Shown here: piece after piece, positions 18,145 to 28,677 of the stretch
Layout of the letters: every line of letters begins with the position of its first letter
Numbering within the stretch: the stretch's first letter is position 1
From: Pristionchus mayeri
Lineage: Eukaryota > Nematoda > Chromadorea > Rhabditida > Neodiplogasteridae
Assembly: GCA_036245805.1 (NCBI GenBank)
Contig: BTRK01000005.1
Location: forward strand, 9,114,001-9,178,000
Reading direction: 5' to 3'
DNA: 64,000 nucleotides
Program-made: the position numbers and the translations under genes
Notes under the pieces: model-generated
The model's input: only the letters and a program-made list of their open reading frames with translations
Told to the model about the DNA's origin: nothing
The model's database searches: none

Positions 18145-21100
18145 ATGCGGATACGCTTCGACTACGTGGAGCGCAAGACCGCCGGCAGCTTTCACAGGTT
18201 TGTATTTTTATCCCCTCATGGCTTGGCATGTATAAACTTATTGATTTCTGTAAATGGCCTCTCGAGCAGGTGTGCTTTCCCCTTCCTTCTAAATCGCGAG
18301 AAAATGTCAGCGTTCATAAGACGAACCAGAAATAATACCTGGGCATCGGTTTTTTATTATTCTATTGCTTTTAAAAGCGGAACATATTGTTGTCCTGGTT
18401 GTGCTACTACGGTATATTTGTTTACTAATTGTTGCTGTCATTGGGTGTGTTGTAGGGTGACTTAATAGATAGTACAAGTTGGAGTAATATGTATGTTGTA
18501 GCTATGGGAAGTTCGTCTCCCGCAATCCGGCGCCCTTCATCATCGCCCCGCTGCTCTTCACGATGGCCATGGTGGCAGGTGAGGAGGGAGTTATTTTATT
18601 GCAATATTTATTGTTTGTATATCCTTAAACTATTCGAAAAGGTTGTCAACATTTTCGCCACTCAATCTGTGTTGCAGTGATTGCATATATGGTCCCGTTG
18701 ACATTAGGTGGTTAGGCGATGCGGCACTTTAGCTGGGTCGCGATATCTTCTTGTTTCAAAAATTATCAAACAGTCTCGTGTTTGGAAGTGTGCATCTCCA
18801 GTGGCTCTTGAAATTTATCAAGCTATCTTGAAACCAGAAAGTCCCTACCCTCCCCCCTCGGGTACCTAGTCAGATATTGCTAGTACTCTACCCCTTATCC
18901 AAATCACGACCAGTTTTGGCCATGAGTATGGGAAAGGGAAAGGTGAAACCCAAATGAAGAGGGAGTCTGTTCAATGGTAAAGGATATCGTGCCTAGATGG
19001 GAATGATGATAATTTAAACTTCCTAGATTGCGGTGAGCGTTTCTGGCCATGCGACCTATAGATTCGACTGCGCCATTGTGAGTAGGCGAAAACGATTCAA
19101 ACGATAGTATAATAATGAAAGACTAGTGAGATCATGAAACAAACGACGCGCAAAAACGATTCACGACGAAATATGAGCGTAGAAAGGGGGAGAGGAAGGA
19201 GGGGGCAAGGGTCAGAATCTCTCCGAAACGTGCAAGATCGGGTAGCCTGGTGAAAACAGGTTTATTGATTCCCCCTATTGGGCAAAGGTGGGGAGAGGAG
19301 CGGGGATGAGAGATGGGAATAGGTGGGTCACTCTCTCGCCTCAGCGACCCTCTCTAATCGATTGACTTGAGGCGAGAGGAGAGAAGGGAAGTGGAGCCAC
19401 GCGATTCAAACGGAAGGCTTGATTGAGCAAGAGCGATCGATTTTGTTTGGGCAGAGAGAGAGAGGGGGGGGGGGTGAGGGAAGCACACGGCACACGACAA
19501 CAGGGGAAAGGTTCGATTCAAAGATCATAACTGGAGGGGGGATGAACGATACGGGTAAGAGATACTTAATGAAGTGATGGGGTAAAAGTTGTTTTTCGGA
19601 AGTTATCTAATGAGCTCAATTTCCACATGATGTTTAAGGGGAAATGCTATGAGTCTGTATTGTGCATGATTACTACTGCGATTCGATAGATATGCAAAGC
19701 TCAAACTGCAAAGACTAAGAGTGAAACTCCAAATCACAGGCTTCTTCCATCTCGACCCGGTGACGGATGCCATCTATCTCTTCACGCCGTCAGACGCGCC
19801 CTCAAAGATGGAGCGAATGGCCATTCCCCACTACCACATCCTCCAGGATCACTTTTGGAAGTACGGAGCCACTCTGCAAGTAAGTAGCCTCCGTGTGGAG
19901 TAAGTATTTTGTTTGGCATATTTTCATTGATTAGTGGACGTTAATACTCAACTCTTTCACCCCAGACTCATGCACCGCGTGAAACATACATCGTATATGT
20001 GGATGAATATTCGTATTTCTGTTTGGCGTGTTGATTCACCATGCACCTTATACCAAAAGACGCAATATCATTTATCGATCGATTACCGTACTCCTTCCCT
20101 GTTCAGGTCGTGGCGAACAATGCGCCGGATCTGCGCATGCGCAGTGAACGAGAGCGAGTGATGCAACTGGCGCATGAGATGTCCACCACCTCGCACTCGG
20201 CCGGCGAGGAATCACTACAGTTCTGGATGCTCGAGATGACCAAGTAAGTGCCTATCGACTACCGTAATCTGGGAAGGGTCCGGGCGGTAGTCCGGTGGGT
20301 CAGAACGATAACCTAATGTGTTACAGTTATTACAAGACGCAGCTCGAGATGGACTTGGTGGACGTGGCGTTCTACGGTAAGTGCCGATCGATAGATACAG
20401 TAATCATCTTTCGTTTCAGGAATGCTGCAGCACTATCTTTCCGCGAAGCCGAAGCCATGGATCGAGGATGTACTGTGGAATAAGACAGCAGGATCGGATG
20501 ATCTACAGATTATTCAGGTACGGTAATTAATTATTTATTATTCCTATCTAATACTTCGATACATTACCTCAATCTGCCCAGACTACTATGCACCATGTGA
20601 AACATAAAATATATCGGTGGTTACGATCATGCATGGGCAGGGATTGCTGCTGAGTTTCAAAATCCGGGAGGGTTTACAAAAAATAGTACTCTAAAATTGC
20701 CAAAAGTATGATGGGCACTATCCGAAAACCGGGAGGGTCTTGCCTCTAGCAGCAATGGTGCCCACGTTTGGTTACGATTTATTTCGAAATGCTTCCACAT
20801 TGTGAAAAAACATATGGAATAGGGAGTCTTGTGATATAGTTGCAATCGATAATGAACAATACGTGATCGACTGCAGATTCCTGGTCGGCATGCGCGACAT
20901 CGCCTCCATCAACGCGCAGCAAGAGGCGACTCGAGTGTTCAGATAGGTGAGTGCGCCATGAGAGTTCCTTCTCCACATCTCTGGTGACAAAAAGTGCAAG
21001 GCCAGATATGGAACCTTTTACGGGCCCGTTTAGTAAGCCTTCCCTCAGAGAGAGTGCACTTTTCTGTCGCAAGTCTTGTTTTCGTTGTACCTTCTCAAAA

Positions 21101-24100
21101 TTCCATTAGCAAAACGTTCTGCGTTCGGGGGGAATCGAACCCCCGTCGAATGCTTGGAAGGCATCCATGCTGACCATTACACCACGAACGCGGTTATGTA
21201 CGAAACACGGTAGATTGCACGAAAGTCGAATCGAGGACTGACTTATTTACTGGTTCGCTCTTTGGCTATAACCTGCGTCGCACTGATGAGTGTGTTTCTA
21301 TCGATCCCCCGCTACCGTAATTTTCCTCTCAGGACGCGATCTCGATGATTACGATCATCAAGTCGATCGGCTTCTCGGTCGATTACTCTGCCCACATCAC
21401 TTACGGCTACGCCTTCTCTCCCCATCCCAACCCCAAGGACAAGATCAGAGACGCACTAGCTGCACTCGGATGGCCACTCATTCAGGTTCTAGGGGGGAGA
21501 TCAGGGAAACAGCGAGGACTACTGTAGCCAACTGACCTACCGTAACCCACAACCTGATCTCTCAGGGTGGTCTCTCGACGATCCTGGCAGTCTCTGTGCT
21601 GGCCGACGTGCCGGCCTACATGATCGTCACTTTGTTTAAGACGGTCGTCCTCTCGATCAGCATTGGGCTGCTGCACTGTATGTCGAGAGAGGAGGGGTAC
21701 TGTAGGGGAGTAAGGGTACGGTAGGCTATTGTGACACCAAATCCGATGCTATCTGGGTCATTGAGATAAATCAAGTGGAAGCGATTAAATTCGTTCCAGA
21801 GAGACGCTCCTTTTGTTTAATAGATCTTGCGTAGCACTGGAGGAAATAGGGAGATCCTGGATTTGAATTTTGCACTTATTTAAACTGTACTTTTTAAATC
21901 AATAACAATACCAACAGCACCAATCTTCCAGGTGGTGAAGTCGGTGGGTCTGCGCGAGATCTGGTACTTCGGCTTGCAGTACACGGACGCGAAGGGATTC
22001 CCCACCTGGCTCAAGCTGAACAAGAAGGTTCTCTCCCAGGTGAGATGTTGTTATTGTTATTGTTATTGTTGTTGTTATTGTTAACCGCAACGGAAACATG
22101 GATCTTAATATTGACTCACTGATGAATTTTCAATAATTTTTAATTCGTAAATGATAATGGTGGTGATTGTCAGAGAAGGAGAAATCGGCTTTCGTAGTAA
22201 TGGTGAAACGAGGAAACGATGTGTTTTGGGCGATGTCAGATCTGCTTCAATGTCAGATCTGCTTCGAATTGTCCTCCAAATGATAATGGGTGGAAATAAA
22301 GCAATGAGTGCACAATGAGAATGTGGTACTGGCAAAAATGAAGACGTTCCGCAATTAAATAGTAAAAAATAATAATGACTTATCAGCTTGCTGCCGCAGC
22401 GCGTGCTCTCGCAGTTCAAGCTGTCGCCCGGGGAGCGGGAGAATCGCATCATGACCTGGTGGGCGGATCACAGGTACGGGATTATCGGTTGGCTACAGTA
22501 TCTGAATTACCGTAATTCGATGGATCACGAACTTAGTTTATTGCAGAAGCCTGGCCCGCGAGCAGTCAGTGCTCGAGTACCTCAAGCTGGCGCAGGATCT
22601 GGAGATGCACGGAGTCAATGTGAGCGATAATTAATGTTAATTAATTAATTTGAATTATTACCTTAATCGGGTGAGAGCCCTTTCAAGCTAGTGAGTATGA
22701 ATACTACATAATCTGATAAACTCATGTGATGGTTTCGTAATTTTATTTATTTATGAGAAAACCATCGAATGCTTGATGACAAAGTGATCACTTATTGATT
22801 AAGTTTTCTAGAAATCGATACTATCCTTTATAGTACTTCGACATCCGCAACAAGAAGGGCACTGAGCTGGACCTGGGTGTGGACGCCCTCGGCTTCAACA
22901 TCTACGAGAAGAGCGACCGCCTCTCGCCCAAGGTACTGTAGGAAGGAAAAGATCGGAGATGCAGATAGAGAACGCGAGGAAAATCCCGGGAATGTGTTGT
23001 TTCGTGAGCACATGACACTTCGGGTCCAAATCTCGAAACATTCGTTCATCGTTTCTGAATTTAAATCAAATATCACAAGTTGCTAAAACGCGATTAGAAA
23101 GAAGATGATTAGTAATTAGTAATAATTAGTATGAATTATTACAAATTAAATAAATTAGTGCCCGGCGATTCAAGGCAGCACACTTTGAAAGCAGAGGGTA
23201 AATACTTTTGATGTGTGTTTCAAAATAATTCATTTTTTTAGATGCACCTGATGGTGTTGTGTTGTGAAGGGTGATCGTAGCCCAAGATTGTGGTTGATTC
23301 TGGTGGTGGACATGAGATGGAATCACATAGCAGTAGGAACTGAACTCCCGATAGTATAGTGCTGCATGGGCTGGTCATCTCTGTTTGCGAGCCGTGTGGA
23401 CTGCTCCTTCCTGGCAACGAGATTGAAAATAACACTCTTGACTATCAGACCGAGAGTTTGTTTGATCTCTGATCTCTTGCAGACGATGTGCGGATTGTCG
23501 AGTGCATGGCGGAAGCAGCAGTCTCCATTCTCAGGTGAGCAACTAATTTTTCTACAAAAATATTTTTGAAATTGGGACAGAAAATAATTTCAATATTTTA
23601 AAATTCCATCAGCTGTTTTAGCGCTTTTTCATTCTGAATCCTGCCTTCGGAAAAATATGCGTGTTTGTTTTAGTCACTCCTTCACTTGTGCATGCGTGGC
23701 TTGATGGTTCATAACATTTCCATAACTGGTTGTTGAATCACAGAGGTTAGAGGCATCTTTAGTGTCCGCCCCAAGGAGCCAACCCCCGCGTGTTCTACTG
23801 TATCACCACTTTCTATTGACGGCTACCGTAATAGGGATACTGTACATACACCAAGTGGGAGCAAATAACTTAGTACTTGTATAATGGGTGTCACACGGGG
23901 ATAGATTATCGAAGGAATACCGTAATCATCTTAGAGTACCCTGGCTACAGAAACCTTGCGCAGGATCACAAACTGGTTTTATTTTTTAAAATTTGTTGTA
24001 AATTTTTATTTTTGTTTGTTTTATTTTTTTAAAATTTTAATAAATTTTGATTTTAAAAAATCAATAATTACGAAGTGATCAATGATCTTTGTTCTTTATA

Positions 24101-25241
24101 GTTTGATGTCTGATCCCTCATATTTTTTCATTACTGGTTGTTGCCACGCAAAGTGTACAGGTGCCTTTAGGGTCGGCCCCAAGGTACCAAGTCTCACGTG
24201 CTCTACCGTATCACCACTTTCAATTGTCGGCTACCGTAATATAGATACTGTACGCACACCAAGTGGTAGTAAATTACTCAGAACTTGCATAATGGGTGTC
24301 GTAGTGGGAGGGATGAATTGTCAAAGGAATACCGTAATCCTATTACAGTACCCTGGCTACAGTAACATTGCGCAGGATCACAAACTGGTTTTATTTTTTA
24401 AATTTTAATAAATGCTGATTTTTAAAAGTCATTAATTAAGAAATGTTCAATGAGCAGGGGAATGGGGTGGTGATCATAAGTATTTCCAGTGATTGAGGAC
24501 TTATTTATTTTATATTTGCTAGAACTTCACTCCACCATGTGTCTAAATATTTTTTTCAATATTATTCGACCATTTTGATACTATTGAATTTGCGTCTCAC
24601 CATCTCACCAAGTCTAAGCTTTCTGATCTAGTGTAAGCAAAATGGATAACAGTGACCAATGAAAAATTAGCTTCTCATATTCTTGTAACAGTAAGCATGC
24701 GGGTTCATGACAGGTATCACGAGGCCATTCGTAGCAATGAATAGTTAATTCATTTACTATCTAATGTTGAGAGGAGATGACATAGAGGGGATGGCGCCTC
24801 TCTAATGTGCATTCCTTGCAGTATCCTCTTCCTGCCGGCCTTCCTCTCCATCTTCGCCCGTGGATGCTGCATCATCAACCTCGATCATGTCGGGCACCAC
24901 GCCGTCGCGCCCGCACTCAAGGCAAAGGTACCGTACCCCTATCTATTGTATCCGTGATGCTAGAATGGCTGAAACACCATATTCCTGCCATGATTCTCAA
25001 GGAATAGCATGACCCTTCTAACTATTGACCCTCAAGTGACTACTGTGGTGATTAGTGCTGGGTTTCACTACAACAATGCTACTCTGTCTATTGCTACACG
25101 ACTGTCGTTCAGCAAACGCCGGCAGTGACTGCGCCGTCGTCGTGGGTGAGTCCAATCGAGGGCGACGCCAATCTCTCCGCCCACCAATCGTCCGCCTTCT
25201 CGCCCTCCCTCGAGAAGTCCTTTCACGACAAATCCCACTGA
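18145..25241 (+). CDS. Patched-related (PTR) membrane protein, incomplete or decaying
   Basis: PTR proteins are multi-pass relatives of Patched with a sterol-sensing domain. Exons: 18145-18197 ([17 protein letters not shown]), 18502-18578 ([20 protein letters not shown], first membrane helix), 19740-19879 ([18 protein letters not shown]), 20107-20243 ([11 protein letters not shown]), 20327-20376, 20420-20517 ([11 protein letters not shown]), 20877-20946 ([20 protein letters not shown]), 21333-21485 ([14 protein letters not shown], the PTR signature), 21566-21677 ([19 protein letters not shown]), 24822-24927 ([16 protein letters not shown]) and 25113-25241 (cytoplasmic tail, KSFHDKSH, stop). 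They sum to about 375 codons; family members usually run well above 800. Most junctions match in phase, but 20877-20946 and the 21677/24822 join do not, and the segment between FLVGMRD and GFSVDYS is missing. Either exons are lost or the copy is a pseudogene. Confidence 0.7.
20634..20764. mobile_element. 131-bp MITE-like inverted repeat in a PTR intron
   Basis: Ends TGGGCAGGGATTGCTGCTGAG and CTCTAGCAGCAATGGTGCCCA are imperfect inverses. Inside, CCGGGAGGGT occurs twice in direct orientation. The nonamer GGTTACGAT lies a few bases outside each end. Confidence 0.5.
21120..21191 (-). tRNA. tRNA-Gly (TCC), intact copy
   Basis: Reverse-strand 72-nt cloverleaf identical to the tRNA at 573-644 except at the acceptor stem, where GCGTTCG pairs fully with CGAACGC. 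Anticodon TCC. It lies antisense inside the PTR gene, exactly where PTR exons appear to be missing (20947-21332), and its 3' flank resembles that of the first copy for about 85 bp. Confidence 0.95.
21932..22932 (+). pseudogene. erm-1: Partial ERM-1 (ezrin/radixin/moesin) FERM exons nested in the PTR gene
   Basis: ERM proteins tie membrane proteins to actin through an N-terminal FERM domain. Four exons with normal splice sites are present: 21932-22039 ([36 protein letters not shown]), 22387-22473 ([22 protein letters not shown]), 22547-22619 ([16 protein letters not shown]) and 22834-22932 ([20 protein letters not shown]). They correspond to FERM subdomain F1, the end of F2 and the start of F3. 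About 85 residues of F2 are absent between the first two, whose phases do not match (0 against 2), while the last three join correctly. The methionine start, rest of F3, helical domain and actin-binding tail are missing. Introns are retained, so this is a DNA-level copy and not a retrocopy. It sits in the PTR intron 21678-24821 on the same strand. Confidence 0.85.
22041..22081. repeat. (GTTATT)n microsatellite
   Basis: TTGTTATTGTTATTGTTATT continuing with GTTGTTGTTATTG, inside the first ERM intron. Confidence 0.7.
23483..23534 (+). other. Orphan exon candidate resembling a PTR sterol-sensing-domain segment
   Basis: Preceded by GATCTCTGATCTCTTGCAG and followed by GTGAGC, so the borders look like a real 52-nt exon. 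One frame reads [16 protein letters not shown], similar in character to the EAAVSI(T)ITSLTD region of the first sterol-sensing bundle of PTR proteins. If so, it is out of order, lying after exons of the C-terminal half. The match is short, so this is tentative. Confidence 0.35.
23724..24403. repeat. Pair of about 270-bp direct repeats
   Basis: Copy 1 (23724-23993) and copy 2 (24133-24403) share ACTGGTTGTTG, GCCCCAAGG, TACCGTAAT, CACCAAGTGG, ATAATGGGTGTC and GCGCAGGATCACAAACTGGT in the same order at about 85% identity by eye, ending in T-rich runs. Separated by about 140 bp of AT-rich DNA. No coding potential. Confidence 0.75.
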
Positions 25242-25587
25242 GGAAGATATCAAAGATCAACTCCCGATCCCTCCCTCTCTTCCCTCGTAGTAGCACGCTA
25301 GATATTACCCCTGTGTATACGGTGTAGCCATGCATATATTCCCCCCTCGTTCCATTGTATCTAAATCCTACATAAATGTGCTTATGAACTTTTCGTGTAG
25401 CATCTTTATTGACGGCTTTAGTAACACTGATTTGGAAACACAACAGCTTATTCTCGTCAGAACAATGTGATAATGGGATGTTAGATTCGGGATAAAGAAC
25501 ACTTATAACATGAAATTCCTTTGAATCAAAGGATGGCGATTCAACCAATAATTTCATAATACATCAAGTGAAATATATACGGGCTAT

Positions 25588-26904
25588 TTAGATTGGAGAT
25601 GGGGAATGTGAATTAGGAGCATACCAGTAGTATTCAAGATAATCTGCCACTTCGTCGAGTTGCTCGTCCAGTTTAAAGGTGGGCATATTTCCGAGTATTC
25701 CGTCGACGAATCGTTGAGACTGAAAAAATAGTATTGTGAAAATTGTAATATATGTTCATAACTAAACGGTAAAATTGTGCCACTTACTGTAGTCGGACAA
25801 CGATTATAGGTGAATTGAATCGCCTGGTGATCGGTCTTGAGTACCAGCTTCGCCTTGGCACAGTAGTCTTGGTATTCAGAAGTAGTCAGAGTTCTCGGGA
25901 ACAAGAACGCAACCACCACATTGGTTCTTCTTGTAATATTCAGAAATAATTTAACAATCCGATGCACAATAAGTAGTCCAAAAGTAGATTTATGCTTGTT
26001 TAGGACAAAAAAATCCTCGTAGCGAGAAGTAATTAATGAAAATATTCTAAAATACACTGACCACCTAATTCCTTAATGAACTGCTCGTTTCCAGTGAGTT
26101 GGAATACTCGTAGCATTGTGTACTGAAATCATAAAGTTAACTACAAAAAATAGGATGATTCTCTACGAAATTACTTTGTATTGTAAGCTAAGAAGCGGAT
26201 TTCACTACTATGGCGCCATTCCATAGATGAACATAGAATACCGCATAAATACAAACGATCCACAATTATAATCATATTGAACACATAAGGCATCATAATC
26301 GTACGAAACATTCAATTGCATATATAACAAAAAAAACGTACCTTTCGATGGAGGTGATCGGCAATTTTGTCGATCAACGTAGGGTGTGTATCCACTGGCG
26401 CGACAAGCATCACTGCAATTAAAGTATGAGGATGTACTTATTGAGAGTCGGAAGAACGTGTTGGTCTAAATTAGACAGGCTTCGTATACATCGATTTTAA
26501 ATCAAAAACTAAGTTCTCATATCTTGAATTACTGTTTTCCCGCATAGAAGGGCTGTATTGGCCGCACTCTGGCGTAGAGTAAATTCGATCGGAAACCGGA
26601 ACAATAACAACGAAGCCTTATTCCCCCAAGATTCATTAAATTGTAAGTGAAGTCGGTCACGGAAGGTTGATCCGTATATATTTTTTGACAGCTGGGCAGC
26701 TAGTACAGGCTAGCCCCTCGACTAACTGGGCTAGCTTATCTGGTCGTATCGCTTGAAGTATCAACAATCGTACATTCTGGTAATAACCAATGCAGACACG
26801 CCATTCAATTGTAAGGAACCATACCGTGCTTGCCCAGGCCGTTTTGCTGCATGGAACCTTCCGTCGAAGTCATTTCCATTAGCTTAATATCCAAATCTTG
26901 AAAC
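25588..26904 (-). CDS. Five-exon minus-strand gene, function unknown
   Basis: Exons in transcription order: 26904-26825 (FQDLDIKLMEMTSTEGSMQQ), 26412-26342 (MLVAPVDTHPTLIDKIADHL), 26122-26065 (YTMLRVFQLTGNEQFIKEL), 25867-25788 (YCAKAKLVLKTDHQAIQFTY) and 25719-25588 (SQRFVDGILGNMPTFKLDEQ, ending YYWYAPNSHSPSPI, stop). All junctions have GT..AG signals and matching phases, strong evidence of a real gene. From the internal methionine in the first exon the product is about 131 residues. That ATG lies about 25 nt after a TTACAG acceptor, which would suit trans-splicing, but an upstream coding exon is also possible. The product has no signal peptide or membrane helix. The family is not recognised. 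It converges on the PTR gene (346 bp between stops) and diverges from rpl-13 (about 650 bp). Confidence 0.7.
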
Positions 26905-27558
26905 CTGTAAAAAAGATTGTTTCTTTTGGCCCTCTTCTACTTTCAAAGAATCACATGATGAGAAACTATGAAAAAGACGGAAACTAGTGAAAAACGATTG
27001 AAATTTTCTAAAAAGAAAAATTGAATGGCGTGATCAAATACATTGGGAAAATAAAACGATCTAATGAATCTGTGAAAAAGTGCGCGCTTTTCAAGTGACT
27101 CAGCCCGAACTTCACTAATGTAAAAATATGCTCTCTGGTCTTACAACGGAAACCCATATCTCGAACTTAACGAGATATCATGCCCTGATTTTCAAGTGAA
27201 ATTTTGAATTTTTCCGAAGTTTAGAAGATCGTGCTGCCTCAAACTTTTCTAACAGCTTATCATCAATTTACTTTCAATGTCACAGTTTGGAAATGCTATT
27301 ATTCTGGGGCTGCCATGCAGCCTTGCATCATGTTCCCCTAAATTCTGAAAGGACTTTTTATATTCTCCTTTTTTATCGACCCTGTTTATGCTCCTTTCGA
27401 TAAAGTTGTATTTTGTTCGGCCTATCTAGCATTCTAGACTATGTGTTTCTATATTTTACACATTTTCTGTAAACCACGAATGCCATATGATTCCCTTTTT
27501 CATTGTTTATCCTGTAAAAATATATTGCTTCATCTAGACTCTTATTTTCCAGGTAACC
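26905..27558. other. Divergent intergenic region before rpl-13
   Basis: AT-rich; no exon supported. It should hold the promoters of rpl-13 and, if its first exon is the one above, of the minus-strand gene. A TTTTCCAG at 27545-27552 just before the rpl-13 ATG is a likely trans-splice acceptor. Confidence 0.35.
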
Positions 27559-28574
27559 ATGGCTCCCAAGGGGAACAACATGATTCCCAATGCGCATTTC
27601 CGCAAGCATTGGGAAATGCGAATCAAGACCTGGTTCAACCAGCCTGCCCGCAAGCAGCGCAGACGTCTGGCCCGTGTCGCTAAGGCATCGAGGGTTGCTC
27701 CTCGTCCCGTCTCCGGTTTCCTCAGGTGAGCAATTATTCAGGTCCGTTTATTTTATATTGGGACCTATTTAAAACCTTGTTCAAAATCACTCGTGATAAA
27801 ATGGGATGAAAATACGGTTTGTTCAGGCCCGCTGTCCGTTGCGTTACCAAGCGCTATAACAGACGTGTCCGCCTCGGACGTGGATTCACCCTTGACGAGC
27901 TCAAGGAGGCCGGCATCAACAAGACCGAGGCCCGCGGAGTCGGAATCTCCGTCGACTACCGCAGGACCAACAAGTCCCTCGAATCTCAGAAGGTATTTTA
28001 CAACTTTTGTTTAATTTAAATTATTTTTTTAATATTCTTATGTGCTCAAGAGTTGCGTTAATCACTGATAATTATATTGAGTAGGATATGCATCTAATTA
28101 CATGATTTTGGTAATTACAAAGATATTTTTATTTATTTTTCTTTCAGGCCAACGTCAAGCGCCTGAAGGCTTACAAGGCCAAGCTCATCCTCTTCCCCAA
28201 GAAGCTCGCCGCCCCCAAGAAGGGAGACAGCTTTGTGGGTCATTATACGAGATTTAACCATTATTCTCGCAACGTTAGCTGTGTTATTCAATACGTGTTT
28301 GGGTTACGCCCATCTTGGATTTCCCTTTAGCCTGGTTTCCTAATCTAACTCATCTAACAGCGCGATTCGCTTCAGAGAAAGTCGCCGCCCAGCTCCGCGG
28401 AACGGTCCTTCCCCTCGCCAAGATCGTCCACGAGCAGACTGCCCGCCCCATCACCGAGGCCGAGAAGAAGGTCGAGGCCACCTGCGCCGCGTCAGAGCCG
28501 ACAAGAAGTACGCCGGAAAGAGAGAGGCCAAGGCCAAGGAGGCCGCCGACGATGGTATTGGAAAGGCCAAGTAA
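27559..28574 (+). CDS. rpl-13: 60S ribosomal protein L13 (eL13), with a frame break near the 3' end
   Basis: Structural protein of the large ribosomal subunit. Exon 1 (27559-27725) begins [18 protein letters not shown] and contains [20 protein letters not shown]; exon 2 (27827-27992) has [20 protein letters not shown] and [18 protein letters not shown]; exon 3 (28148 to about 28238) has [19 protein letters not shown]; exon 4 (about 28376-28574) has [18 protein letters not shown], then [20 protein letters not shown] and ends [11 protein letters not shown]. All are family-typical and in order; about 200 residues is right for eL13. The start follows TTTTCCAGGTAACC. Two problems: the exon 3/4 junction gives a segment differing in length from relatives, and near 28480 (GTCGAGGCCACCTGCGCC) the frame must shift, with a few residues lacking against relatives. 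Either a consensus error or a damaged copy. Confidence 0.93.
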
Positions 28575-28677
28575 TTGTTCTTTTTCTTGTTGGTATAAAT
28601 TGTTATCCAATGTTATCAAATCTCAGATATTTATTCACATGAAACACATGTGTGTGTTTGTGTACTATGGTAATGTG

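Noticed and set aside
28350..28619. Minus-strand open frame over rpl-13
   Set aside because: Shadow of the GC-rich coding exon of rpl-13 on the plus strand.
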